Assembly: GCA_039720395.1 (NCBI GenBank)
Contig: CM077833.1
Location: 15,127,133 to 15,191,132, forward strand
Direction: 5' to 3'
DNA: 64,000 nt
From: Liquidambar formosana
Lineage: Eukaryota; Streptophyta; Magnoliopsida; Saxifragales; Altingiaceae
Under the pieces are notes generated by a model. The model did no database searches. It was not told the DNA's origin and was given only the letters and a program-made list of their open reading frames with translations. Shown in pieces: positions 45,242-56,472 of the stretch. The number at the start of each line of letters is the position of its first letter. The stretch's first letter is position 1. A program made the position numbers and the translations under genes.

Positions 45242-46800
45242 AAGGATCCATCCCCATTAAGTATTAATCTAAACAAATTAGATGTGATAATTTAGAATTA
45301 TCTATAGGAAGGGAGAGAGACAGTAAACCTGAGATACAACTTCTTGGGTTGAGGCGGGCCTCCCTCATTAAGATCTAGCCATGGACGCCTTTTCGGTGAC
45401 CAACTAGATGAAGAACCAACTAGATGAAGACTTTGAGGACAGTAGGGTCTTTGGTGACGGAGATGTTGGGGATGGCAGTGGAGATCTTCAACTTTATCGT
45501 CTAAATTTTCTACAACTACATCAATGGGCTTTTCAACCCTTGGAAGTCTAATTTCTATTCTGGATCACACCTTTCCCCACCTACTACAACAGGTCCCACA
45601 CTCAAATCAGTAAATATATGCCACATTTCCTTTCTAATCCATGAATCTGTGATATGTGAGATATTCTGAAAACCACCCCTTTGCCAAATGAAGTTTCAAA
45701 TCTTAGCTCATGACTTTTTCCTTTTTATTTTTTTCCTCCAAACTCATTCATGTCTGCTAGCTAGAAAGCAAAGTGCTTTGCTTTTTTTTTTTTTTTTGTT
45801 TAATTTTATTTTATATATATATATATTTATAGGTATGTAGCTATATATGGCGAAGTGGAGCTGCTCCCCAGACATCCAATGGAGCCATGAACCTAAAGAG
45901 ACCAATTAGTTGAAGTCGAAGTCGAAGTCTTCTAGGTTTTTTATTTTTACGTTTTTTTTTTAAAAAAATTTATTGGATTTTTGAGATGTTGGCTTAAAAC
46001 CTTTTGGATTTGTGTTTTTATGAATTATATACAGATAGGTTTCGGGGTGTCGAGAATTTTTAAACTTTTGGAAAGTTAAACTTTGGGGAAAACCACACGC
46101 TAAATTTATTGCAGGGTTTGGATATTGCAAATTCAAATTCAATTGTCATATGGAGTGCATTTGGAAAACCACACGCTATTTTACTCCTTTTCACTAAGTC
46201 TAAAATAATAAAATTTTACTATTAAATGGATTGCAGAATATTTACTTATGCATAGTAAAATTTTACTTTTTTATTTTAATTCTCTTTGTTACCCTCTCTC
46301 TCTCTCTCTCTCTCTCTCTTTTCATCTCTTTCACTGCCCTTATCAGTTTTTAAAATGAAAATAAAATAAAATAAAATTGGAGCTAAAATGATCATTTAAG
46401 ATAATGGAGATGGTTTCTTTCTATCATTACTAATACCCACTAATCTTTTCTCCTTAACCACTTAATACCGATTACTATCTTCAATTTTAATTTTTTATCT
46501 TAATATTTTTCAAAAACAAATTTAATTAATTAAATTTTTTTTTTTTTTAATGTGAACAAATTTGAAATTTTGTTAGTATATTTTTTGGGAGATCTTTGAT
46601 TTTATTTCTTATTTTTTGGGCACATACATAATATACATAAATTCGTTATTACACAGAAGGCATGCAACTCAAAAACGATGATACAACCAATTGAAAATAC
46701 AAGGCCCAAGCAACTTATCAGATGATAAAATGACTTTTAACATAAACAGCACTCCAATTCTATTCGAAACCCAAACACGTACAAGACAGCCAAGTCTCAA
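45242..46800 (+). other. Intergenic between the GST and oxidoreductase genes
   Basis: No gene. A (TC)n run is at 46297-46319 and poly-T tracts lie near 45783 and 46530. The part from about 46640 should include the oxidoreductase 3' untranslated region. Confidence 0.55.
46297..46319 (+). repeat. (TC)n microsatellite
   Basis: An uninterrupted CT run of about 11 units. Confidence 0.9.
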
Positions 46801-49527
46801 TCAACCCACAACCTCGACAGCCTCAAAGCCTCTATCAATCGACGCCTTGACTGCATCCAGTACCAGTTGCGTCTTCCTACTGAGGGTAGCCCACTTTTTC
46901 TCAGGTTTTGAGCCATTCCCTTTAACAGTTCCAACCAAGCTAGAGAACTCTTTCACCATGAGAGCTTCCTGTGGAAGATCTGTGACGATAATGTGCTCAC
47001 TCGGCATTGGTTCCCACCCTGTCACGAGCTCCGTGAACCCAGACTCAGTAGCTGCAGAAAAGGAGGCTTCATTCTCTTGAAAAGGAATGACGAAGTCATG
47101 GATATGCAAAGCTCCGTTTGTGCCAACAGCAGTTATGTCCATGGTTGTATTGACTAGGAAAGAGCAGTGGAAGGTTGCTACTTTGCCGTCTTCCCAATAT
47201 AGAGAAGAGCCGCATGATAGAATCACTCCAGCTTCATTGAAGACGGGCCCATGCGACGCTATTACTGTTTTGGGCAGTTGATAGTCGGTAGCCCACAGGA
47301 TTGCCCTGACGCAGTACCACCCAACGTCACCGAGAGCACCCAGAGCATCAAGATCCGGCTTTACGCGGGTACTGTTCTTGAGAAAGTCCGGATTGGCACC
47401 GAATGCAAAGATGCTGTGTATCTATATATATATATATATAACCCACAGGAGATCATCTTTAGGACAATACTATCAATAACGCGTACGCTAAAATATGACA
47501 TGAAAATTCTTTCCCAAAATTAAGCTGATTGATGTAAGCTAGAAATTAAAGATAAAGAGCTATTGGATCATTGAAACTTGTAGGGCTTCCTTGGAAGAAA
47601 AAACCTACAGGATCCAAGGCCGAAATTAATGAGGCAATGCTACATCCATGAGAACAATCTACCCATTTCTCAAGATATAAGGGACTAATTTTTTTTTTTT
47701 CTAATTACAAGTATGTCACGGACACATCAACAAGTATACCAATCTAGTAAACCAAACCGGTTTACTTAGCATTTTCCAAAATTAAAAGGGATGATTAATT
47801 GGGAGCACATGAAAGTTAGGAAGAAAGAGGATTCATACAGCCAACCCACAATCAGTTGTAAATAAATGCTTTTTTTTTTCAACCCCAAAAAAATATAAAA
47901 ATACTTTTTGATCCAAGGATTTTTCTTTTTGGAAAACTACGATGAAATCTTTCTATTTCACAAGGAAATAATAACCGAATAATCACTAGACTTCCAAGAT
48001 GAGATGCACAGTACACTTGACTAGCCAAAAATAGGGTACATGATTTGCATACTATTCAAAACCACATACATAATGGATCAACAAGAGGACCATATTTCAA
48101 TCTCATGCATCGAGGCAAATGTAAATCAAATCACAATTTTACAACAAACAATAAGATTTTTTTTTTTTTTTTCTTTTTTGAGAGTATAAGGGAAAGGCTA
48201 ACAATTAATATTAATTCAAGTTTGGATCTTTGTAAAGATTAATTGAAGACTAGGTCTGCAAGAGTTTGAAAAGCATTCAGAGCACAAAATAGCAGTCAAT
48301 AGCCCAATAGCATGTGGTTTGTCCTCTTTATTTTGACGTAAACTGGACAATCAACATATGATTAAGTGATTAACCAACCTGAACCGTCCGTTATATATTC
48401 ACCCATTGGGGGAAAATAAGTTGTGAAATCTAGCAACTCCACTTATCCAAAAATGAAATCTAGCTAGCAACTTCCTGTCTTGATTGGGCCAAGACTGGCA
48501 GGTAGCTAGCAAGTTGCAATCAAACACAATGCGTAAGTCACCAAACTCCTAAACAAGAATCGATCACCACTTCTCCCGGTCTGCTTTCTCTCCCATTCTA
48601 GACACACCCCAACCGCAAAAATCCCCAAAATATTCTCTATCATACACAAAACCCAGACCACATACCACATACCACATACCATATAGTAACATACATACTA
48701 CATTGGGCTAATGCACAGATGCAACTCCTAATGCATGATCCCAATATAAGTTAGGTGCATATGTATTCATTTGATCATATCGAAACTGTACATATATATC
48801 TACACACAAAAGAAGATTGGTGGTGGCTGTGTGACAAATCATATATAGGCGATAGGTTAATAGAATAAAGTTTAATTTTATATAATTACTACTTTGCTCA
48901 TTAATTTATTAATGATAAAATTATGGTAAATAGTTAAATACTATATTGAGAATTTACGCGAAATTAAAGCAAGTGTAATACAGACGCAAGAGTGAAGAGA
49001 CCAACGCCAAATGTAACATATGGAGTATGGAGTATTAATTTGATTAATGAATTCTTAATTTATACCGATTTGAGGTGGCCGAAACGCTGCGTATCGGAAA
49101 GGAACTCCCGCATCTTAGCCGTGCGAGGGTGGTGCATCCACATGGTCCCATCCATGAACTGCACACCATTCGAATCGCACGCCTCCAGCATCAAATCAAG
49201 GTCTCCCAAATTCAAAGCCACCGGCTTCTCCAGCAGCACGTGCTTCTTCTTCTCTGCAGCCAAAACCACCCACCGGACGTGCAGGCTGGTGGGCAGCGGC
49301 ACGTAGACGGCGTCCACGTCGGGGTCATCGAGGACGGCTTCGTAGCTGCCGTAGATTTTGGTCGAGGGAGGGAAGCCATTAGCTGACGCGAATCTCGAGG
49401 CTTTCTCGACGGAGCGGCTGCCGATGGCGTAGAGAGTAGAGTTGGGAGAAAGTTTGATGGCCTTTGAGACCTTGCGGGCTATCTCGGCGCAGCCTAAGAT
49501 GCCGAATCGGATTGTCTTTTCGGCCAT
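46801..49527 (-). CDS. Gfo/Idh/MocA-family oxidoreductase, At4g09670-like, two exons, 360 aa
   Basis: A predicted NAD(P)-dependent dehydrogenase; the plant family's substrate is not established. Exon 1 is 49527-49066 (154 codons, ATG in ATGGCC context), exon 2 is 47421-46801 (206 codons and TGA), and the intron is 1,644 bp in phase 0. The Rossmann domain starts at once: RFGILGCAEIA (residues 7-17) is the dinucleotide-binding loop. EKPVALN (100-106) is the family's EKP motif. WMHHPR (130-135) and the exon 2 stretch VKPDLDALGALGDVGWY (174-190) match the At4g09670 group closely. The length of 360 residues is normal. The join at LKS/IHS agrees with homologues. The intron's 3' end is a TA repeat (TATATATATAG) instead of a pyrimidine tract. 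No signal peptide, so probably cytosolic. No break is seen. Confidence 0.93.
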
Positions 49528-50443
49528 TTTTCTGTGGTCCTTCGTCTAATAATAATAATAATAATAAGTAATTATATATATGTTGAGTAGAATGGGGCTG
49601 AAATCGAAATTAAATATTTTATTAATATTGAACAAATTACACTATACGACTCCCAACAAAGAGACTAAACTTTCATTCACACAATATTATCATACTTGTA
49701 TTACACACTAGGCACCATCACTTTATCACTTATTCACACCTTAAAAATACTATACCCACATATACTTAAGGAACACTACACACACTTAGATACACTATAC
49801 ACATATTACACCTTATAACGCCCTTGCCTAGATTTGATGACTTACCACGCCACGCCACACGTACACACAATAAAAGACTCACTCACACTTGTATTTCATT
49901 CCACATGACTCACACACTAGGAAGGCTCACCCCTTTTCTATAGGAGAATTTCACCAACTCAAGAAGCTTCAAGAATGTCTGTGAAGAAGCTTCAATTGCC
50001 GACATAAGTGAGTCGGCTCTCTAGCTAGAAGCTGCTAGTCTCGATTTTCAAGTAAGATGGTGATGGAAGGATCTAGAGAGAAAAACTTCAAGAGAAAGAG
50101 AAAGAGAAAGAAGGAGAGAGTACTGGAAAATTCTGGAAAAGGAAAAAGGCGGTGGTGACCTCTTCAACAATATATGAGGAAAATGTTTCAACAGAAAAGA
50201 TGCCTCGACATTGTGATACGTGTCTCAACATAATAAGAGTATGAAACCTCATCTGGTCGTAGCTCATGAGTAGGATGTCCCAAATTCGAGCTTCTCATTT
50301 CTCAAGTACGAATTTTTGTTCCCTCACTAATGAATAATGGACAGATTCCATCATGCATGGTAGAGTCAATCTGAGTTTGGGGCACCGTTTTGAAAAATAA
50401 AAAAATAAAAGGCTATTTGGAAGACATTTTCCGAAGGTTATTA
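49528..50443 (+). other. Upstream of the oxidoreductase, no gene seen
   Basis: A TAATAATAAT run (49545-49564) lies just upstream of the start codon. The stretch 49600-50200 is rich in CACAC and ACACT, has GAAG-rich leader-like sequence, and may be a degraded LTR, but I cannot define ends. Confidence 0.4.
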
Positions 50444-50712
50444 CTTCATCCCATAAAAATAAATCATTTTTGCTAATTTTTTTTATCTCAAAATGTTTAT
50501 CTTTTTTGAAAAGTCAAATTATAAATTTTTTGAACTTTTTTATACTACTTTTTGTTATTTCAATAATTACTTTTAACACAAAACCCAATACCACGTAAGA
50601 GATGGTACATTTGGAAAGATGGAGTTTAAAACGACATGTTAATGCAATGATTATTTTTTTTTTAAATTGAGTGTTTTGTCAAACTTGGTCTATTTTTGTG
50701 GGACGGATGAAG
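50444..50712 (+). mobile_element. Stowaway-like MITE (about 270 bp)
   Basis: The left end CTTCATCCCATAAAAATAA and the right end, inverted, CTTCATCCGTCCCACAAAAATA are of the CTCCxTCCGTCCCA Stowaway type (Tc1/mariner). A TA precedes the left end. The right TA is not exactly at the border. Confidence 0.65.
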
Positions 50713-51307
50713 TTTTAAAAAAACATTTGGAAGGAAATTGACGTTTAGTGAACACACATTTGATAGTCATTTTGTGTTAAAAATGTTGAAAAGTAAAGAT
50801 AAATTTTATTTTTTTTAATGAAAAAAAAAAATATTTTCACTCAAGAGCTTTTTACCTTATTGCAATCGGCATTTTGAAAAGCTATCCTGAGTAACTTTTG
50901 CTAATCTACCATTTAGAAGAAATGTCTTTTTCTAATAGGTTGTTTAAATAGCCGATCAAAAAATGACCTTTTTTATCTCCAAAAATGCCTTTTAGACCCT
51001 CTCAATCGATAGGTTAAATGCACATCAAATCCAATTAGAATGAACTTGTGATACTTTTCATTTGGCAAAATAAATAAATAAATAGAAGCAAGTATGTGGG
51101 TATGCAATTAAATGTTGTAATTTCTCCCTCTATTCCAAAGGCGGATCCAGAATTTTATATAAATTCATTGAAAGGCTAAACTTGAACTTCAAATCTACAA
51201 AAAATTCATGATTATAATCTACAAAGCCATATTGGCACCACAGGTTGATCCATTATTTCATGCCATAGATTTTTTCTTCTTTTTTTGGTCGGCAAAATTT
51301 TTTTTAT
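50713..51307 (+). other. Intergenic, nothing assigned
   Basis: AT-rich sequence with homopolymer runs. No frame, repeat or RNA gene that I can support. Confidence 0.5.
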
Positions 51308-51577
51308 ACCCCTTCCGTCCTACAAAGATAGGTCATCTTGAACAAAACACGTAGATTAAGAAGAGCCAGAATTATATTGACTTGTCACCCATGAAATATT
51401 TTCTTTCCAAAAATACTAATCTTCTTCTTGTGGTTTGGTTTTTTTTGGTTGAAAGTAATTCTTCCTAGGCTAGTGGAAGAAAGTTTAAAAAATTATGATT
51501 CAACTATTCAAAGTGAATGAACATTTTGGAACAAAAAAAAGTAGCAAAAATGACATATCTTTGTAGAATGGAAAAAG
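51308..51577 (+). mobile_element. Stowaway MITE (270 bp)
   Basis: The left end CCCCTTCCGTCCTACAAAGA and the right end, inverted, CTTTTTCCATTCTACAAAGA form inverted repeats of about 30 bp going on into TAGGTCAT/TATGTCAT. TA stands directly outside both ends (51306-51307 and 51578-51579), the Tc1/mariner duplication. Confidence 0.85.
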
Positions 51578-52662
51578 TATTATATAATCAAAGGATACAA
51601 CATACACCAAAGCTAAGAACCCAACAATCCACTAAGACATCACGAGTAAGAAAGAAGCCTAAGCATTAGAACCAAAATTGAGACATAAAATCAAAGCACC
51701 TAAAATGCAAACCTAAAAACCTTACCTAACATCTAAATGGGAAGCATCAACTAAATTAATCATGAAATATAATAAAAAAGATGACTTCACAATGAAAACT
51801 TTACAGCAAACTAAAAAGAGAAATTTGTTACGATCTTAACGTCCCACATCGATTTAGTATGGATTTAACCATGTATATATTAGCTATTAGGTATCCTCCC
51901 CTCGCAAGTTGATTTCAAAGGTGAGTTATACATGGGGTGCAACTCTTATGATTCCATAATAGAACATCAAACACTTGCTGCACGAACACTCGATCTTCTA
52001 CAATCAAAGCCAAGCAACAAAGGGTGCAACTCTTATGATTCCATCCTTGCCTAAAGAGTCCGCTTACACTTAACCTCCATATCCCCTTCCCTATTCTACT
52101 TTGTTTGATTATCTAGGACCAAACATAAATGTTGAACAGGGACATTTATTGTATTGCCATGTTATTCATCTAATTTTAATTCTTTGATTTTGCATTCAAA
52201 AAAAAATTGTTAATAGAAAAATGTAAAATGTAATAAAGGTTATTAACTTTTGAAAAGTAAAATTATTATTTATTTTGACTTTTAATAATGATAAAATATT
52301 TTGAGATATCCAAAAAAAAAAAAAAAATTAACAAAATGGAAGGCGTTTGAGTGGGACCTATCAGGCTTGCGTTTTCACGTGGCCAAAAAGCTCTAACAAT
52401 ATAGTGATGATATCATGACCAAAGCTAAACTTAACCTGCTATATATGCAATTCCAAACTCAACAGTGGATATAGATAAGTTTCGTATTGTGTGCGCATCC
52501 AGTGCATTCTAGCACATACACTGGTACACGTTAGGGTACCCAAAAAAGAAAAAGAAAAAGAAAAAGGGGGAGCAAAAGGCAAACTCCAACACGCTGAGAT
52601 GAAAGAAAAGGAAGCGTCGGCCATAGGCTGCGTGGTGGGCCTGTGTGCACTGGTCTCCTGTG
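51578..52662 (+). other. Intergenic, nothing assigned
   Basis: No gene. GTGCAACTCTTATGATTCCAT occurs twice in shortened form (51934-51954, 52023-52043). The frame at 52439-52813 crosses a transposon border and is not supported. Confidence 0.5.
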
Positions 52663-54808
52663 GGGGTCCGGATTCAGTGCCAAGGTGAGATTTCTCAGCA
52701 TCGTGCCAAGGGCCCTTCAGATTACGACACATAGTGCAGCGTCCCATCCGACGGCTAATACGAGTCCACTTGATAAAACGGTCCAAGCATCTGCGTTTTG
52801 AGTCCAAAAGCAAACGTTAATGGCAGCTCAACGTTACATGGACAAACACCGCCTTTTGTGATTTGAAACAAACCAAACAGAACCCACGAGGTTTGCAAAT
52901 CGCAATTTCGTTTCTTTGTAATGGTGGTGATGGAAAGGTTAAACGGTGGTGGAGAGATGATAATGGCTAGTTATTCACTGGAGGAGAATATGAATAGAGG
53001 TCAGGCCAAATAAGGTGATGGTTTGAGATGGACAGTGAAGGAGGTAGGTGTCGCCGGCGGCGTAGCTTTGTCGTATATGGGTGTTTCAGATCTGACTTTG
53101 AGTGTTTCAGATCTGACTATGCTGTAACTAGGTGTTTCACATCTGGATCTTTCAAATCTGGCTGTGAAAGAAAGAGGATCGTCCCATTTTTGGGTTGAGC
53201 AGCGATCCTGATGAAAGAAATCGACCCGAAATCTTTGCACAACGGCGGCAATGACGGCGCGACTACGATGAGGCTTAACAGCGATGAGACTTTAGAGATC
53301 CCAGGCGATGAGACTCCCAAATACCAAAGAAAACTAACTACCCAAAAAAAAAAAAAAAAAAAGGAAAATTACACTTTGCCCCCTCAATCTTTGGGCCGAA
53401 ATCAATTTTCACCCCTCATCTACAAAATCTTACAAACACCCCCGAATTACTGGAAGCTGATTATAGGCGGATGGCATTAACGGAATGAATGAAATGACAA
53501 TAATGCCCATATGGGTGGAGAAGCAAAATGACATAAATACCCATCATGTTTTCCTGCCATGCTACTTCCAGCTATATAAAGGCTTCCCAAGGAGGATTCA
53601 AGAGCACTTCTTTGCCTTTTCATCTGCCTATCTCCATGACTTTACAATTGCACCATTATCACAATCATCACGATCTTTAAGTGGAAGACTTCATTCTTGT
53701 CGATCTTCCGTTGCTATGGATGTGGTTCAAGAATTTGCAGAAGAGAGAGAGAAATATCAGTGGATGGGTATGAGGTTGAAGAAAGAAAGGAGAAATCAAA
53801 TTTGTATGGGTAGAGAGAGAAAATAAGTGTGTGAGGGTGAGGGATAGCACATGAGCCCTTATAAAAGGGCATTTTAGGTATAAAATGTGTTGATCCTATA
53901 TCATGTGCATCGCACATTACTCTTTTTGTTAAATTTATCACGGTAGCTTAACGATTTGATGAAAAGTGTCGTCTTCCAATAGTTCGAGGGGGTATTTGTA
54001 GGATTTTGTAGATGAGATGTGAAAGTTATTTCAGCCCAAAGATTGAGGTGGCAAAGTATAATTTTTCCAACAAAAAAAAAAAAAAGAAAAAAAAATGAGT
54101 AGATCTTGAGTTGAAGGGAGGTGTGATAGAAACAAATAAGAATAAAAAAATAGGCGTTCTTTACTCAGATTTGCACCCAAAAAAAAAAAAAAAAGGAGAA
54201 AATTTTAATAGAAAATTTTAATAGATCTGAACTAAAACCCTCAAAAATTGAAGGGGGGAAAAAAGAAAAAAAACAACAACAACAATTTTGCTGCAAAATT
54301 TAATAGATCTGTACTGCCACTGTCGGCGTCGAATCTCTTTGTTCAGCCTCGCACAAGCCCACTTTGCAACCATCGACCACTACCATTATCAATTATGGCA
54401 TTGGTGGCAACCATAGTAAAATCACATGCCACTGATGGTTGGGCGATAGCGACATCAAGGGTTCATCTTCACGATCAAGGGTTCGACGACAGCTAGGGCC
54501 GATGCTCTTTTAACCTCGATTCCAATACTGCCGCCGCCGACTTTCAAGCTTTCCTTTCCATCAATCTTCATGCCGAAGTAGTAGGACCGAGAAGTGGAGG
54601 GGAAGGAGATGAAGACGATAAGGAAAACGTTAACAGTGAGCTACTACTGTTAACGTTTGCTTTTGGACTCAAAACGCGAATGCTTAGGGTCGTTTTATCA
54701 AGTGGACTTGTATTACCCGTTGGATGGGACACTATGCCACGTGTTATGATCTAACGTGACCTCAGCACGGTGCTGAGAAATATCACCTCAGCACTGAATC
54801 CGAACCCC
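52663..54808 (+). mobile_element. Long-TIR (MULE-like) element A, with nested MITE
   Basis: Inverted repeats of roughly 190 bp: the left starts GGGGTCCGGATTCAGTG and passes ATTTCTCAGCA, GATAAAACGG and GCGTTTTGAGTCCAAAAGC. The right (54620-54808) is its reverse complement with some differences. The MITE copy 2 at 53363-54068 is inserted within. No transposase is seen. I see no 8-9 bp duplication, so the superfamily is inferred only from TIR length. The family is shared with element B. Confidence 0.7.
53363..54068 (+). mobile_element. MULE-like MITE, copy 2 (706 bp), nested in element A
   Basis: Same termini (GGAAAATTACACTTTGCC, then CAATCTTTGGGCC) and same interior as 31081-31783. TATA box GCTATATAAAGG is at about 53571. 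The ATG at 53716 opens a 36-codon frame starting MDVVQEFAEE; copy 1 keeps the first ten codons or so and then diverges. Again A-runs flank both ends. Confidence 0.88.
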
Positions 54809-54877
54809 ATATTCACCTCCTCTTTCTTGTAATAGGAAATAAAAAAATGAAAAAAATCTTCACCTCGTCTTGCTTTC

Positions 54878-56296
54878 GTGTTCGAATTTAGTGCTGAGGG
54901 GATGTTTTCTCGGTATCATCCCAAGGTGCTCTAGATTTCGACACGTGGCGCAACACTTCATCTAACGGCCAAAACAAGTCCACTAGATAAAACGATCAAA
55001 TCCTTTGCATTTTGAGTCCAAAATGCAACCTTAACGGCCGTAGGTCACTGTTACTTCCAAAACGCCATCGCTTCATCTTTGCCAAACCCACCCATGAACC
55101 CCATCAAGCTCCTTCCACCAGATCCGATGAGTTTTCACTGGTGATACATGCACCACCAACTACCCACCTTGAGAATTGAACCTCGAGTCCTCCTTTCCAT
55201 ATCTGAAGTTGGTGTCGAGGGAGAGTGGAGATGGAGATGCCACTTTACATAGCAGATCTGTAGTTTTCAAATTTGGGTTTGGATTCGATTAAGCTTCAAA
55301 GCCCATGGTGATGTTGATGACGGTTGGCAATAAGAAGGCTCGACGAGAAGGGAATCGATAGGGGATTGAAGTGTTGCGAAGCTTTCAGAGATAATGATGT
55401 TGATTACGGTTGGCGGCGAAAGGACTCGACAATGATGAGCTTCTTCTTCTTCTTTTTTATTTTTTTAAAAATTTTTATTTTAAAGCATGTAAAACCAACT
55501 CTGGGTGAGGTTGGGATTTTTTTTTAGAACTAAGTACAAGGAATTTTGAATTTGGGGGGAGGGGGGGTTTCAGCAGTGACTTCTAATATGGGTTTAGTTT
55601 TGGATTTCGGGTTTTGATGGTGAAGCCGTGGCGGTGGACGATGGTGGTGGTCATGGTGGTAGGGATACTGTGTTTTTATTCTTGATTTTGGCTTGTGATG
55701 GTGATATGGGGTCGATGGAGTGGTTGGGTTTGACTCGATTAGGGCTAAGTCCAACTGTAGAGAAGAGGTAAAGGTGGCGAAAGAAAGGCAGAGGATATCT
55801 CACTGGAGAGAGCTCGACGACATGTCGATGGAGATGCTCGATGGTGCAACTGAATCCACTGATTGTTGATTGACTATAGAGGTGCCATTGACGTTAGCCG
55901 TCAAATCTCTCCATCGACTTTCTGGCACTATTAACACCGCCTTCAAGTAACCATCAGTCATTACCATCCTGCCGATGAATTCTCTTTGACGTTAATCGCT
56001 TCTACCATCACTCGCGAGCATCAAATCTGGTTTATAGTCACCGTTGGGTTCTACCGACGGAGCACATTGCCAAGCGAGAATGGTTTTGCTTCAAATGGGC
56101 AAAACATAGCGTTTTGGGGGTAACAGTGACTTACTGCCATTAAGGTTGCATTTTGGACTCAAAACGCGAAGAATTAGGTTATTTTATCTAGTAGACTTGT
56201 TTCGACCATTGGATAAAGTGTTGTGCCACATGTCAAAATCTGGAGCACCTTGGCACAGTGCCAAGAAAACATCCCCTCAGCATTAAATCCGAACGC
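54878..56296 (+). mobile_element. Long-TIR (MULE-like) element B
   Basis: The left end TTCGAATTTAGTGCTGAGGG pairs with the right end at 56270-56296 (inverted: TTCGGATTTAATGCTGAGGG). The similarity runs on through GATGTTTTCT, GTGGCGCAACACTTCATC and TTTTGAGTCCAAAATGCAAC, about 200 bp in all. The ends relate to element A, which lies only about 70 bp to the left. The interior (55100-56080) has GC-richer sequence with gene-like words but no intact frame. It may hold captured gene fragments. Confidence 0.7.
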
Positions 56297-56472
56297 GATG
56301 AATATGCAGGTGGAATATGCAACATAATACAGATTAGGGGTGACGGACCAAGGAGTAGGTGGACTCTAATGACAAGTGGCATCATTCGGAGATGCCACAT
56401 GGCAATTTTATGAATCATGATGAAGTTCCGGCTCCGACTTGGATGAGATTGATCAAGTGCACACTTGAAAAC

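Noticed and set aside
49075..49386. Plus-strand 103-aa ORF rich in His and Arg
   Set aside because: Antisense shadow of oxidoreductase exon 1.
52439..52813. 124-aa minus ORF
   Set aside because: It runs across the border of a TIR element and low-complexity AAAAAGAAA sequence.
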